A program made the translations under genes and the position numbers. The notes below the pieces were generated by a model. That model saw only the letters and a program-made list of their open reading frames with translations. It ran no database searches and was not told the origin of the DNA. Below, piece by piece: positions 22,093 to 31,811 of a stretch of DNA of 64,000 nt. Source of the DNA: Verrucomicrobiota bacterium (lineage in GTDB: Bacteria > Verrucomicrobiota > Verrucomicrobiia > Opitutales > Opitutaceae). Position 1 is the stretch's first letter. The number at the start of each line of letters is the position of its first letter. Location: NCBI GenBank assembly GCA_023399155.1, contig JAEWQP010000002.1:186001-250000 (forward strand), given 5' to 3'.

Positions 22093-22519
22093 AGCCCTCG
22101 GGGCGGGCGTTGTGGGTGTGGTCGGTGTCAGGCCGGCCACGCCCATAGCGGCCCACCACGCGCTCGCCGGTCGGAGGTGCATCCAGGGGGCCGTCGAGTC
22201 TCAAGGCATAGCCGCCATAGGTTTCCCGTGAAGCCCAGAGACGACCGACCTGATGGGAGTTGAGGCGGATGCGCTTCATCTCGGCCGGACGATCGTACAT
22301 GTCGGCGAACTGCAGCTCGAGATCGACCTGCCCGCGGTGGTCCACGCGGATCGATCCGCGCATGCCGACGGCCGGATTGTCCGTCGAATCCGCCGGCATC
22401 ACCAGCACGGGTTCGCCGTTCATGGCACGCACTTCCGCCGTCGTAGGCGCCCGCGCAGGCTCGGTGCGCTGCGGGGGTGCGGAAGGTGCCGGGATGTGAC
22501 GGGGCCATGCATCGCTCAT
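22091..22519 (-). CDS. Hypothetical hydrophilic protein
   Basis: The 142-residue product has a Pro/Ala-rich N-terminus (PAPSAPPQRTEPARAP) and a more structured core (GSIRVDHRGQVDLELQFADM, then RIRLNSHQVGRLWASRETYG) that could be a small beta-rich domain. There is no signal peptide or membrane segment. I do not recognise a family. It is transcribed toward icd, its stop lying 221 bases before the icd start. The ATG at 22519 is preferred over longer versions, which add only low-complexity arginine-rich sequence. Whether it is a real gene rests on codon plausibility alone. Confidence 0.5.
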   Translation of the reverse strand: MSDAWPRHIPAPSAPPQRTEPARAPTTAEVRAMNGEPVLVMPADSTDNPAVGMRGSIRVDHRGQVDLELQFADMYDRPAEMKRIRLNSHQVGRLWASRETYGGYALRLDGPLDAPPTGERVVGRYGRGRPDTDHTHNARPEG

Positions 22520-22625
22520 GCGGCGTGGGACCCGGCGCGTGAAGGCGTGTTCACCTTCCGGTGACACCTTCGGGCCGGCGCTCGATGGCCGCCTGGGAGC
22601 CGTGCCTTCTGGTGTTCGGCACGGA

Positions 22626-25600
22626 TCATCCCGACGGCGCGCCCGCCGTCGCCGTGGGACACTCGCTGGCGGCGAGCGAACTTCGTGGTGCCCGCTCGAG
22701 CGCCGAGCGAAGGTCCTGGTCGCGGATCGGCTTGGCAAGGTAGTCGTTCATGCCCGCATCGAGGCATTTCTCGCGATCGCCCTGCAGGGCGTGGGCGGTC
22801 ATGGCGATGACGTACACGCCGGCATGGCGCGGATCTGCGCGAAGGCGGCGGGTCGCTTCATAGCCATCGAGTTCGGGCATCTGGCAATCCATCAGCACGA
22901 CGTCGTAGCGCGTCCGGGCAATCGCGTCCAACGCCTCAAGGCCGTTGGTGGCCACGTCCGGATGAAGCCCCAGTTTGCCCAGCTGCAGAAGGATGAGCCG
23001 GCGATTGACGACATGATCCTCGACGACCAGCACGCGCATCGCGGCCGCCGCGAGTCGCGCAGGTTGGCGCGTCGTGGCGTTGCTCGCGCTCTCGCGACCG
23101 GCCGCGGCGATGGGCAGAAGAGTGCGGACCAAGGCGGCCTCGCGTACGGGTAACGGCAGGGTGAGCGCGCCAGCCGGCAGTCGTGCGGCGCGTGGATCGC
23201 GCGGGCTGAGGGGTCGGGTGAAGACCAAGCGCGCCCCGTGCGTTGCCAGGGCGTCGATCGCAGGGTCGGAGGGATCCTCGCAGGCCGCGACAGTGTCGAC
23301 GATCACAGCATCGTGCGGGCTTCCCGCGCTCGCCGCGTCATCCAGCAAGGAGGCAGCCTGACGATGCGAAGCTGCGACGCTGATGTGCAGTCCGAGTCTG
23401 CCGGCATGATGCGCGAGCACCCGCGCGAGCGTGGGTGTCGGATGGACAAGCAGGAGCCGCAGGCCACGCAGCCGCTCCAGATCGTTCCTGGGTCGGGTCG
23501 TCAACTCCGCCGGCGGTGCGGCAAGCGGCAGTGTGAACCAGAATGTTGATCCGCGACCCTCCTCGCTGCGCAATCCGATGGTCCCGCCCATCAGGTCGAC
23601 AAGGTGGCGCGTGATTGCGAGACCGAGTCCGGTGCCGCCGAACCGGCGGGTGGTGGAGTCGTCGGCCTGCTGGAAGGGCTGAAAGAGACCTGCCTGCGCC
23701 GACGCGGGGATGCCGATTCCCGTGTCACTCACCTCGAAGCGGAGGTGGAGCGGGCCGCCCGGCTGAGGCGGGTTCGTGGATGCCACGTGCACAATCACTT
23801 CGCCCCGCTCGGTGAACTTCACGGCGTTGCCCACGAGGTTGATGAGCACCTGCCGGATTCGCACCGCGTCGCCGCGAACGATTTCGGGGACATCATGCTC
23901 GATGATGGTGGCGAACTCCACGGGCTTGTCGTCGATCCGCAGCGCAAGGAGTTCAACCAGTTCCTCGATCATCGCGCGCAGGCCGAAGTCCGTGTGTTCG
24001 ATCGTGAGTTTGCCCGCCTCGATTTTCGAGAAGTCGAGGATGTCGTTCAGGACGAACAGGAGGCTCTCCGCGCTGTTGCGGATCGTCGTGGCAAACTCGT
24101 GCTGTTCGGCGTCGAGCGGGGTCTCGAGCAGCAGGTCGCTCATGCCGATCACGCCGTTCATCGGCGTGCGAATCTCGTGCGACATGTTCGCAAGGAACCG
24201 GCCCTTGGCCTCCGCGGCCTGCTCGGCGGCCTGGATGGACGAGCGCAGTTGCGCATTCGCGTCGTTGAGTTCGCCCGTCCGTGCCAGCACCAGGCGCTCG
24301 AGCTGCGCGGTGCGCCGGGAGGTCCGCCGCAGCAGCCACCGGTTGACCAGGAGGAAGGCAAGCCCGGCTGCCGCTGCGTATCCACAGTACGCCGACATGG
24401 TCCGGTACCAGGGGCTTGCGATGGAGAAGAGCGTGACCGCTTCGGCGCCGGTGGCCCCCGTGGAGTCGATCAGCCGGGCGTGGAGCGCATAGCGTCCCTC
24501 GCGCAGCCGGGTGACGGCGAAGACCGGACTGGATTGGGGCGTGGACCAATGGTCGGAATAACCCTCGAGCCGGAACTGGAACTGCGGCTTCGCGAGGCTG
24601 GCGTAGGATCCGCTGAAGTAGTAAAAACTCAGGCTGTTGCTCGCATAGGGAATCCCGTCGAGTGCACGCGTCTCTCCACCCCGCATGGCCGACTGGAGAT
24701 CCTTGTTGCGACGGCCGTCGACGACGCGTGCGAGGACCGGCCGCGGTGCCGCGGCGCGACGCGTCGGCGGGGTGGTGTCGACCCGCATCAGCGTGTGCAT
24801 GGTGCGAAGCCAGACCTCACCGTCGCCGAGCACCTCGACGATCGGGTAGGTGTCGCGGACCATGGAGTAGGTCTCGACATCGGTCCGGTAGCCGCCGGCC
24901 TCCGGAATGAAGCGGAACACACCCTGCGCAAAGGCGGACCAGATGTTTCCGGCAGGGTCATCAATGGGGCGCAGCACCAGGTGCGGGGCGGCCTCGAAGA
25001 GCTGGCGCAGCGCCGGTGCGTCGATGAACCTACCCACGGCCTCGTCGTAGAACAACCGCTCGTGCGCACCGCCGGTCAGCACGATCACGGAACCCACCTT
25101 GCCAAGGTTCACCCATACCGGATCCGGCCACGGAAATGTATCCAGGATTTCAGTGTGCAGCCGCCCGTCCTGCCAGGTGATGTGGCCGACGCGGTTGATC
25201 CCGAGTTCGACCCACACCGAGCGCGGCCCCGCCGACAGCGCGACCGAGGGAAAACCGAGGCCCGGCAGTCGTTCGCAGGACTCGGTCCACCCCGCGTCAG
25301 TCCAGCGCACGACCGCCATCCCGGTTTCGCCAAGCACGAGATAACGGTGCGTGCCCGGGTCGAACGAGAGGATCCGGTGCACGCTCAGTCCGGAAAGGAC
25401 GGGCTCGACCGAGCCGTCCTCGCGCCGGAAATACGCGCCGCGCGCGTTGCCCATGAGAAGACCGTGCGGCGTCGAAGCAACCGCCCAGATGCCGTCGTCG
25501 ACGGGAATCGGCAGCGGTTGAAACTGCGAGCTACGACCGCGTCCCTGCTCGCCCGCGGCGGAGATGTTGCCCTCGGAGACGACCAGCACCTGCCCGCGGT

Positions 25601-26717
25601 GCCGGACGAGCTGCGGCCAGCGCAGGTTCAGCCCGACGCGGTGGTCGAATACGGATATCGGCGCATCGAGGAGCAATTTCGCGATGCCATCGGCCGACGA
25701 GATCCAGAGTACGCCCGCGTCCGTGAGGCACATGTCGCGAATGCCGGCGAAACGCGTACCATCGAGCGCGAGCACCAGCCGCCCGGCGCTGTCGAGGATG
25801 CGCAGCCCGCGGCCCCTCACCGCGACGGCGATTCGGTCCTCGCTCAGGCGCCGCATGACGGACACGCCGCACGCGACCTCGTCGTCGATGTCGGTGTGCA
25901 GGCGGGTGAATGTGGCGCCGTCGAAGAGCGCGAAGTGGCGCGCGTAGGTCATGGCGAGCACATGCGTCTCGTCCCAGGCGGTGGCGGCCTCGATCGTGTT
26001 CTCGCGCGTCGCGACCGGGTGGATCGGAGTCACCGTCTCGCCCGCAGGATCGATGCTGCTCACGCCGTGCGCGTAGGATGCGACGTAGGCCTGATCGCGG
26101 AGGCCGAAGACCGCAGTGGCCAGCGGCACGGCGGCGAGAAACTGCCTTCGCGAACGCGGGTCGTAGTGGACGATTCCGGCGCTGCTGCCGAAGATGACGT
26201 TGTCGCCTGCGAATGCGATCTGCTCGAACTTGGCGTTTGAGATCCATTCCGGGCACTGGGCGGGGCGCAACGATTGTGGCGAGACGGTGCCGTGCGACGT
26301 GAACTCGAGGATGCTCCAGCTGCCCGTGGCGCCGCAGTAGGTCACGCCGTCGGGGCTGGTCGCCACCTGCGCGAAGCTGTTGATCGGATTCGATCGTTCC
26401 ACGACATCGATCCAGTCGTTCCCATCGAACACCCTGAACACGCCGTCCTGCAGGGCGGTGAGCCTGCCGAGGGGGTCGCGCGCGAGTCGCAGGCCCGGCG
26501 AGACGTTCCCGATCTCCTCGAAGGAGTATGTCCGCATGAGCGGGAGGCCCGTGGGTGCGCCGACCGGATCCAGGGATGCCTCGGATCCGGGCAGACGGAG
26601 TCCTGCCGCGACACAGAGCGCCAGGACCGCGGAAGTGCGTGCCACCGCGGCGTGGAGGGGAATGCCGGCGGGTGCGCTGGAGTCAACACGTGAGGAAACC
26701 ACGTTGGTTTCCCCCAT
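22626..26717 (-). CDS. Second periplasmic propeller hybrid sensor kinase
   Basis: The 1363-residue product has an N-terminal signal/anchor and a large periplasmic sensor (to about residue 690) with weak propeller-like repeats (for example DAGVLWISSADGIAKL, NIWSAFAQGVFRF). Then come a Y_Y_Y domain (about 690-770), a membrane segment (about 774-795), HisKA with phospho-His at about 847 (MSHEIRTPMNGVIGM), HATPase (DTGIGI, GGTGLGLAI), a degenerate receiver lacking the acidic pocket (about 1095-1205) and an intact receiver with Asp about 1277 (VLMDCQMPELDGYEA). The kinase half closely parallels the protein at 8445-12521, while the sensor halves differ, so they probably bind different ligands. It lies directly downstream of a GH3 gene, suggesting glycan sensing. 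It has no DNA-binding domain. Confidence 0.92.
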   Translation of the reverse strand: MGETNVVSSRVDSSAPAGIPLHAAVARTSAVLALCVAAGLRLPGSEASLDPVGAPTGLPLMRTYSFEEIGNVSPGLRLARDPLGRLTALQDGVFRVFDGNDWIDVVERSNPINSFAQVATSPDGVTYCGATGSWSILEFTSHGTVSPQSLRPAQCPEWISNAKFEQIAFAGDNVIFGSSAGIVHYDPRSRRQFLAAVPLATAVFGLRDQAYVASYAHGVSSIDPAGETVTPIHPVATRENTIEAATAWDETHVLAMTYARHFALFDGATFTRLHTDIDDEVACGVSVMRRLSEDRIAVAVRGRGLRILDSAGRLVLALDGTRFAGIRDMCLTDAGVLWISSADGIAKLLLDAPISVFDHRVGLNLRWPQLVRHRGQVLVVSEGNISAAGEQGRGRSSQFQPLPIPVDDGIWAVASTPHGLLMGNARGAYFRREDGSVEPVLSGLSVHRILSFDPGTHRYLVLGETGMAVVRWTDAGWTESCERLPGLGFPSVALSAGPRSVWVELGINRVGHITWQDGRLHTEILDTFPWPDPVWVNLGKVGSVIVLTGGAHERLFYDEAVGRFIDAPALRQLFEAAPHLVLRPIDDPAGNIWSAFAQGVFRFIPEAGGYRTDVETYSMVRDTYPIVEVLGDGEVWLRTMHTLMRVDTTPPTRRAAAPRPVLARVVDGRRNKDLQSAMRGGETRALDGIPYASNSLSFYYFSGSYASLAKPQFQFRLEGYSDHWSTPQSSPVFAVTRLREGRYALHARLIDSTGATGAEAVTLFSIASPWYRTMSAYCGYAAAAGLAFLLVNRWLLRRTSRRTAQLERLVLARTGELNDANAQLRSSIQAAEQAAEAKGRFLANMSHEIRTPMNGVIGMSDLLLETPLDAEQHEFATTIRNSAESLLFVLNDILDFSKIEAGKLTIEHTDFGLRAMIEELVELLALRIDDKPVEFATIIEHDVPEIVRGDAVRIRQVLINLVGNAVKFTERGEVIVHVASTNPPQPGGPLHLRFEVSDTGIGIPASAQAGLFQPFQQADDSTTRRFGGTGLGLAITRHLVDLMGGTIGLRSEEGRGSTFWFTLPLAAPPAELTTRPRNDLERLRGLRLLLVHPTPTLARVLAHHAGRLGLHISVAASHRQAASLLDDAASAGSPHDAVIVDTVAACEDPSDPAIDALATHGARLVFTRPLSPRDPRAARLPAGALTLPLPVREAALVRTLLPIAAAGRESASNATTRQPARLAAAAMRVLVVEDHVVNRRLILLQLGKLGLHPDVATNGLEALDAIARTRYDVVLMDCQMPELDGYEATRRLRADPRHAGVYVIAMTAHALQGDREKCLDAGMNDYLAKPIRDQDLRSALERAPRSSLAASECPTATAGAPSG

Positions 26718-26752
26718 CGGCGCGCCGCCGGGTCAGGTTAGTCAAGCCGTTG

Positions 26753-26804
26753 GCGTCAACGACATGAGCCGCTGCTCGGCCGGGGTTTTACGTCGCGTTG
26801 ACGC
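26753..26804. promoter_or_regulatory. 9-base inverted repeat between GH3 and hybrid kinase genes
   Basis: gcgtcaacg (26753-26761) and cgttgacgc (26796-26804) are perfect inverted copies separated by 34 bases in the 122-base spacer. This could be paired operator half-sites for the kinase gene or a long-loop hairpin between the two genes. No T-run is present. Confidence 0.35.
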
Positions 26805-26839
26805 AGGCGTCGGATCCAACCCCGGCGTCCGCACCGGCG

Positions 26840-29461
26840 CTACTCGATGCGGATCGCGGTGCGGGATCGCAGGTCGGCCGACGAGGCTCCGGCTGCGATC
26901 TCCCAGTCGCCCGGAGGAATCCCGTGCGGGTCGCCGGCGGACCAGCGCCGCAGCGCCGCCGCCGGGATGTCGATCGTGACGGTCACCGCCTGGCCGGGCG
27001 CCAGCTCGGCGCGGGCGAAGCCACAGAGCGACTGCAGGGCGCGGGCGCCGGAGTCGGACGGTTCGCGGGCGTAGAGCTGGACCACCTCGGTTCCCGGTCG
27101 GGTGCCCGTATTCGTGATAACGATACGGGCACGGAGCAGCGTGGCGCCGGGGGCGTCGGCATCGTCCGGCTCCATGCGCTCCAGTGCGAGCGGGCCATAG
27201 GAGAACGTGGTGTAGCTCAGACCGTGGCCGAAGGCATAGAGGGGCCGGCCGCGGAAGTAACGGTAGGTCCTCCCGTCCATGCGGTAGTCCTCGAATCCGG
27301 GCAGGTCCGTGGTCGAGCGGTAGAATGTGACGGGAAGGCGGCCGGACGGGTTGACGCGGCCGAGGAGGAGGTCCGCCACCGCGGTGCCGCCGGCCTGGCC
27401 GGGATACCAGGCCTGCAGGATCGCCGGCACATGGTCATCGGCCCAGGGAAACGCGATCGCGCTGCCGGACATCGAGACGAACACCACGGGCTTGCCGAGG
27501 GCGTGGAGTTCCTTGAGCAGCCGTTCCTGGATCTCCGGCAGCTCGATGCGCGTGCGGTCGCCGCCGGCGAAACCCTCGTAATCGACGGGCATCTCCTCGC
27601 CCTCGAGCTCGGGCGAGATGCCGCCCACGAACACGACGACGTCGGCGCGGCGTGCGGCCGCGACGGCGTCCGCAAAGCCCGCGTCCGCCGGCGGACCCGA
27701 CCAGCGGAAGGCCAGCCGCGTGGGTCCATCCGTATGTTTATACTCGATACGAACCGGCAGGGCCTCGCCGGGCGCAAGCGTCCTGCGAAAGGTGCGGCTG
27801 GCATCGCCGGTCGAATCCCAGGCGTCGATCACGAGTTCGCCGTCGGCGAACAGGCGGAACGGGCCGTGGCCGGCGAGTTCGAAGGTGTAGTCGCCGGCGA
27901 AGCGCGCCGTGATGTCACCCTCCCATCTCGTGGAGAACGTGCCCTGGCCCCAGGCCTGTCCCGTCCAGTCAAAGGCGATCGGGCCCATGTGGTCGGTGAA
28001 GGACGGCTCGCCGGAGAAATCCTCGTTGCGGTAGATCCGGCCGAGCAGGCCTCCGGCGGAGCCGTGGCGCATGGCCGATCTCGGGATCGGTGAGAAACCC
28101 TCCGGGGCGGCCACGTAGTCGCAGCCGGGCGCGGTGATCACGCGCACCCCGGGTTCGAGCGCCGCGCGCAGGCCGGCGAGGATCGTCACCGGCGCGGTCG
28201 GCGTGCCGTTGTAATTGCCCAGGAGGGCGGAGACGGAGTCCGCGTTCGGCCCGATCACCGCCACGGTCGCGAGCTTCCGGGCGTCGAGCGGGAGGAGGCC
28301 GTCGTTGCGCAGGAGGACGACGGACTCGTGGGCGGCGCGCAGCGCCAGCGCGGCGTGTTCGGGCGAGTTGTTTCGTGAATACGGGATGGACGCGAACGGG
28401 ACCGCCTCCTCGGGATCGAAGAATCCGAGCCGGAACATCGTGCGCAGCAGCCGGTGAAGCTGGTGATCGAGCACCTCCTCGGTGATCAGCCCACTCGCGA
28501 CAGCGAGCGCGAGCTCGGTCGGCTCGTCGCCGCAGCGCAGGCACAGGCCGGCGTTCACCGAGAGCGCCTCCGCCTCCTGCATGTTCGCCGCGCGTTTGTA
28601 GGAGGTGAAGAGATCGTTGATCGACCAGCAATCCGAGACGACGTGCCCGTCGAAGTCCCAGCGATTGTAGAGCAGGTCGTAGAGCCGGCTGTTGATCGAG
28701 CAGGGCTCGCCGTCGATCGCATTGTAGGCCATCATGACCGATTCCACCTGCGCCTCGCGCACGAGCGCCTCGAAGGCGGGAAGGTAGGTGTCATGGAGGT
28801 CGGGTTCCCCCGGCACGGCGTCGAAATCGTGGCGCTTCGGCTCGGGACCGCTGTGCACCGCGAAGTGTTTGGCGCAGGCGGCGGCGAGGAGGCGGTCGCG
28901 ATCGTCGCCCTGGAGGCCGCGAACGAAGGCCACGCCCGTCCGCGCCGTGAGGAAGGGATCCTCGCCGTAGGTCTCCTGGCCGCGGCCCCAGCGCGGATCG
29001 CGGAAGATATTGATGTTGGGCGACCAGAACGTGAGTCCGGTGTAGCGGCGGCCGGCAGTGCCGGTCCGTTTCGCCTCGTGGTGTTTGGCGCGTCCCTCGA
29101 TGCCGATGGCATGTGCGAGTTCCCGCATGAACGGCTCGTCCCACATCGCGGCCAGGGCGATCGCCTGTGGATACACCGTGGCCTCGCCGGCGCGCGCGAC
29201 GCCATGGAGCGCCTCGTTCCACCAATCATACTTGGGGATGCCCAGGCGCTCGACGCCGGGCGACGTGCTGACGAGCAGGCTCGCCTTTTCCTCCAGCGTG
29301 AGGCGGGCGATCAAGTCGCGCACCCGTTCTTCCAGCGGCACGGCCGGATCCCGGTAGGCCGGCCGTTCCTCCTCGGCGCGCAGGGCGAGGGCGAACACGG
29401 CAAGCGCGCCGAAAAATGTGACCTGGCGCCAGACCGACGAGACGAGGGATCGGGGAAACAT
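26840..29461 (-). CDS. GH3 beta-glucosidase/xylosidase with PA14 insert
   Basis: The 873-residue product has a signal peptide (VTFFGALAVFALALRAE) and a GH3 N-terminal barrel (EERVRDLIARLTLEEKASLL, WWNEALHGVAR, NIFRDPRWGRGQETYGEDP). The catalytic nucleophile Asp is at about residue 277 (GHVVSDCWSINDL). A GH3 C-terminal domain (VVLLRNDGLLPL) is interrupted by a PA14 sugar-binding insert (about 470-590, from GLLGRIYRNEDFSG). A fibronectin-III-like end follows (ALYAFGHGLSYTTF). It should remove terminal glucose or xylose from oligosaccharides in the periplasm. The PA14 insert usually narrows or extends the active site for short substrates. It is upstream of a propeller hybrid kinase on the same strand. 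Confidence 0.93.
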   Translation of the reverse strand: MFPRSLVSSVWRQVTFFGALAVFALALRAEEERPAYRDPAVPLEERVRDLIARLTLEEKASLLVSTSPGVERLGIPKYDWWNEALHGVARAGEATVYPQAIALAAMWDEPFMRELAHAIGIEGRAKHHEAKRTGTAGRRYTGLTFWSPNINIFRDPRWGRGQETYGEDPFLTARTGVAFVRGLQGDDRDRLLAAACAKHFAVHSGPEPKRHDFDAVPGEPDLHDTYLPAFEALVREAQVESVMMAYNAIDGEPCSINSRLYDLLYNRWDFDGHVVSDCWSINDLFTSYKRAANMQEAEALSVNAGLCLRCGDEPTELALAVASGLITEEVLDHQLHRLLRTMFRLGFFDPEEAVPFASIPYSRNNSPEHAALALRAAHESVVLLRNDGLLPLDARKLATVAVIGPNADSVSALLGNYNGTPTAPVTILAGLRAALEPGVRVITAPGCDYVAAPEGFSPIPRSAMRHGSAGGLLGRIYRNEDFSGEPSFTDHMGPIAFDWTGQAWGQGTFSTRWEGDITARFAGDYTFELAGHGPFRLFADGELVIDAWDSTGDASRTFRRTLAPGEALPVRIEYKHTDGPTRLAFRWSGPPADAGFADAVAAARRADVVVFVGGISPELEGEEMPVDYEGFAGGDRTRIELPEIQERLLKELHALGKPVVFVSMSGSAIAFPWADDHVPAILQAWYPGQAGGTAVADLLLGRVNPSGRLPVTFYRSTTDLPGFEDYRMDGRTYRYFRGRPLYAFGHGLSYTTFSYGPLALERMEPDDADAPGATLLRARIVITNTGTRPGTEVVQLYAREPSDSGARALQSLCGFARAELAPGQAVTVTIDIPAAALRRWSAGDPHGIPPGDWEIAAGASSADLRSRTAIRIE

Positions 29462-29570
29462 CCGGGCACGATGAAAGATCCGGCCCGGAACGCCAACGCA
29501 AGAGCACGCGTTTAAGGTCTAACGATTCGACAGCGCGGGGGTTTCCCGTGACCCGCTGCCGGGACGCACC

Positions 29571-31511
29571 TCAGGCGGCGCGGCGCGCGGCCCGATACAA
29601 TCCGGCGATGGCGAACGCAAAGATCCCCACGCCGAGGATGATGCCCGGGACTTCGAAGGGGTCGCCGACCAGCGCGAGGGGCATATCGCGGCCCGAGCCG
29701 GCGACGATTCCCGCGAAGGTCACGCCGAACAGGCTCTCGCCGACGATCAGGCCAGTCGCCCCCAACACGCCCATGCGCCGGGCAAGCTCCGCATCGGCGC
29801 GCCGGGCTGCCCAGCGGTCGTAGAGATGGCCAAGGACAGCGCCGATCGGGATGAGAAGCGTCAGCGCCATCGGCAGGTAGACGCCCATGCCCACGCACAG
29901 CGGCGGCAGGCGCATCCGGCCGGTCTTGCGCAGGGCCTCGTCCAGCGCGATCGTGCCGACGCCGAGCAGCGCGCCGAAGCCGATCAGGTTCCAGTTGATC
30001 CCACCGCCAAGCACACCTTTGGCCAGGGCTGAGATCAGTGCGGCCTGGGGTGCGGCGAGCGCATTGGCGCCCGCATCGGGCGCGCCCGCGAAGCCGAAGG
30101 CGCGGTTGAGAAGGTCGAGCACCGGCGGGATCACGAGCGAACCGAAGATCACGCCGTAGACCAGCGCCAGCTGCTGGCGCCACGGGGTGGCACCGACGAT
30201 CTGCCCGGTCTTCAGGTCCTGGAGGTTGTCGTTCGAGATCGTCGCGATCGAGAACACGATCGCCGTGGTGAACAACGCGTAGGCGACCAGAGCCTGCGTC
30301 TTTGCGGGATCGCCGCCGTGGCCGTAGACGAGCACGAGCAGCAGCGCGGCGCCGAGCACGGCGAGGATGCCGACACCCGAGACCGGACTGTTCGACGCAC
30401 CGATCAGGCCGGCCATGTACCCGCAGACCGCGGCGATGATCACGCCGATGACGAGCACGTACACCAGCGTGCCGGCGATGACCGGTCCGATCCCATCGGC
30501 TATGGGCGTGCCGCTGCTGAACCACCAGAGCAGGCCGGCGATGGGCGGGAGCAGCGCGAGGATCGTACCGCCGACAATGCCAATCGGCAGGTCACGCTCG
30601 ACCAGCGGCAGTTCGCTGCCAGTCTGCCGCGCCCTCGATGCTGCCATGGCCGCGCGGATACCGCGCACGATCGGCCCGATGATCCGGAGCAGGCTCCACA
30701 GTGCGGCCACGCCGATCGTGCCGGCCCCGATGAAACGCACCTCGCTGCGGAACGTGGCATCAACGACGCCGGCCACGTCGTCGCCCACGCCATGCATCGC
30801 GGTGAGGATCGGGACCAGGCCTCCCCACGCCAGGATCATGCCGACGAGCATGGCAGCACCGACGGAGATACCGACGAGGTGGCCGACGCCGATCAGCGCG
30901 AGCGAGAGACTCGTCGAGGCGGCGGTGGCGCCGGGGCCGACGCGAAAGGCCACCGTCAGTTCGCCCGCCACCAGCCGCATCGCCGCGAGCAGGGCGTAAC
31001 CGGCCGAGGTGACCGATCCCACGATGATCATGCGCAGACCGCGGGCGTTTTCCTCGCGCCCTGCCGCCGTGCCGAAGCCGACCTTCAGCACCTCGCCTGC
31101 GGCCACGCCTTCAGGGTAGGGCAGGTCCGAGCCGGTCACCAGAGCCCGGCGCATCGGCACCGAGAACATCACGCCTAGCGTGCCGCCGATCGCGCAGACT
31201 GCCACGGTCGTCCAGTAGGGGAAATCCTGCCACCAGCCGATCATCACGAGGCCGGGCAGGACGAAAATGATGGCGGCAAGTGTGCCTGCGGCGGAGGCGA
31301 TCGTCTGGACGATGTTGTTCTCGAGGATGTTTGAGTTTCCGGCTAGGCGAAGCAGCGCCATGGAGATCACGGCCGCCGGGATCGAGGTGGCGAAAGTGAT
31401 GCCGACCTTCAGGCCCAGGTAAACATTGGCGGCGGTGAACAGGAGTGTGATGACGCCGCCGAGGATGACGCCCCGGACCGTGAGTTCGCGCAGCCCCTGC
31501 TCGTTTCGCAT
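29571..31511 (-). CDS. OPT-family oligopeptide transporter
   Basis: The 646-residue product has some 14-16 hydrophobic segments and the OPT family hallmarks: ELTVRGVILGGVITLLFTA, NVYLGLKVGITFATSIPAAV, NNIVQTIASAAG, LPYPEGVAAGEVL and NLIGFGALLGVGTIAL. OPT proteins import small peptides or metal chelates using the proton gradient; bacterial members of this length are usually annotated as oligopeptide transporters. The ATG at 31511 is preferred over one 27 bases upstream. It is transcribed ahead of GH3 on the same strand, 109 bases apart, so the two may be co-transcribed. The long upstream spacer holds a palindromic element. Confidence 0.92.
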   Translation of the reverse strand: MRNEQGLRELTVRGVILGGVITLLFTAANVYLGLKVGITFATSIPAAVISMALLRLAGNSNILENNIVQTIASAAGTLAAIIFVLPGLVMIGWWQDFPYWTTVAVCAIGGTLGVMFSVPMRRALVTGSDLPYPEGVAAGEVLKVGFGTAAGREENARGLRMIIVGSVTSAGYALLAAMRLVAGELTVAFRVGPGATAASTSLSLALIGVGHLVGISVGAAMLVGMILAWGGLVPILTAMHGVGDDVAGVVDATFRSEVRFIGAGTIGVAALWSLLRIIGPIVRGIRAAMAASRARQTGSELPLVERDLPIGIVGGTILALLPPIAGLLWWFSSGTPIADGIGPVIAGTLVYVLVIGVIIAAVCGYMAGLIGASNSPVSGVGILAVLGAALLLVLVYGHGGDPAKTQALVAYALFTTAIVFSIATISNDNLQDLKTGQIVGATPWRQQLALVYGVIFGSLVIPPVLDLLNRAFGFAGAPDAGANALAAPQAALISALAKGVLGGGINWNLIGFGALLGVGTIALDEALRKTGRMRLPPLCVGMGVYLPMALTLLIPIGAVLGHLYDRWAARRADAELARRMGVLGATGLIVGESLFGVTFAGIVAGSGRDMPLALVGDPFEVPGIILGVGIFAFAIAGLYRAARRAA

Positions 31512-31638
31512 GGCACATGCTGGGGTGCGCCGCTCCATGCATCAAGCCGAGGATGGCGCAGCCGCATGCGCGGAGCACGGGACGACGTGCTGCCTCGAGA
31601 GCATGGAATGGTTTGCTCGGATGCACGGTCCGGCAGCG

Positions 31639-31716
31639 TCAGCATCCGGCCGCTGCGCTCCCCGCGCACCTGGCGCCCGGCACGCGCTCCCCGCACCGGG
31701 GAATGACGGATGCTGA
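31639..31716. repeat. 78-base palindromic element with internal direct repeat
   Basis: A 10-base inverted repeat (tcagcatccg, 31639-31648; cggatgctga, 31707-31716) encloses 58 bases containing two near-copies of gcgctccccgc. On the minus strand a ccccg/cgggg hairpin forms inside. It lies in the 300-base divergent spacer between the OPT and RidA-like genes, about 128 bases upstream of the OPT start. It could be a REP/MITE-like repeat or a folded OPT leader. The rest of this spacer (31512-31811) holds no gene that I can see. Confidence 0.55.
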
Positions 31717-31811
31717 GAGACTCGGAGCCATCCGGCGGAGCCCCTCTGATAGAAGCCGCCCGCCGCCCAAAGCGGTGGACGAAACCGCGGTGGCGCCTAC
31801 GCTGACCACCG

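Noticed and set aside
23604..26240. 878-residue plus-strand frame opposite the second hybrid kinase
   Set aside because: Same reason: low-complexity His/Arg/Glu sequence antisense to a well-supported kinase.
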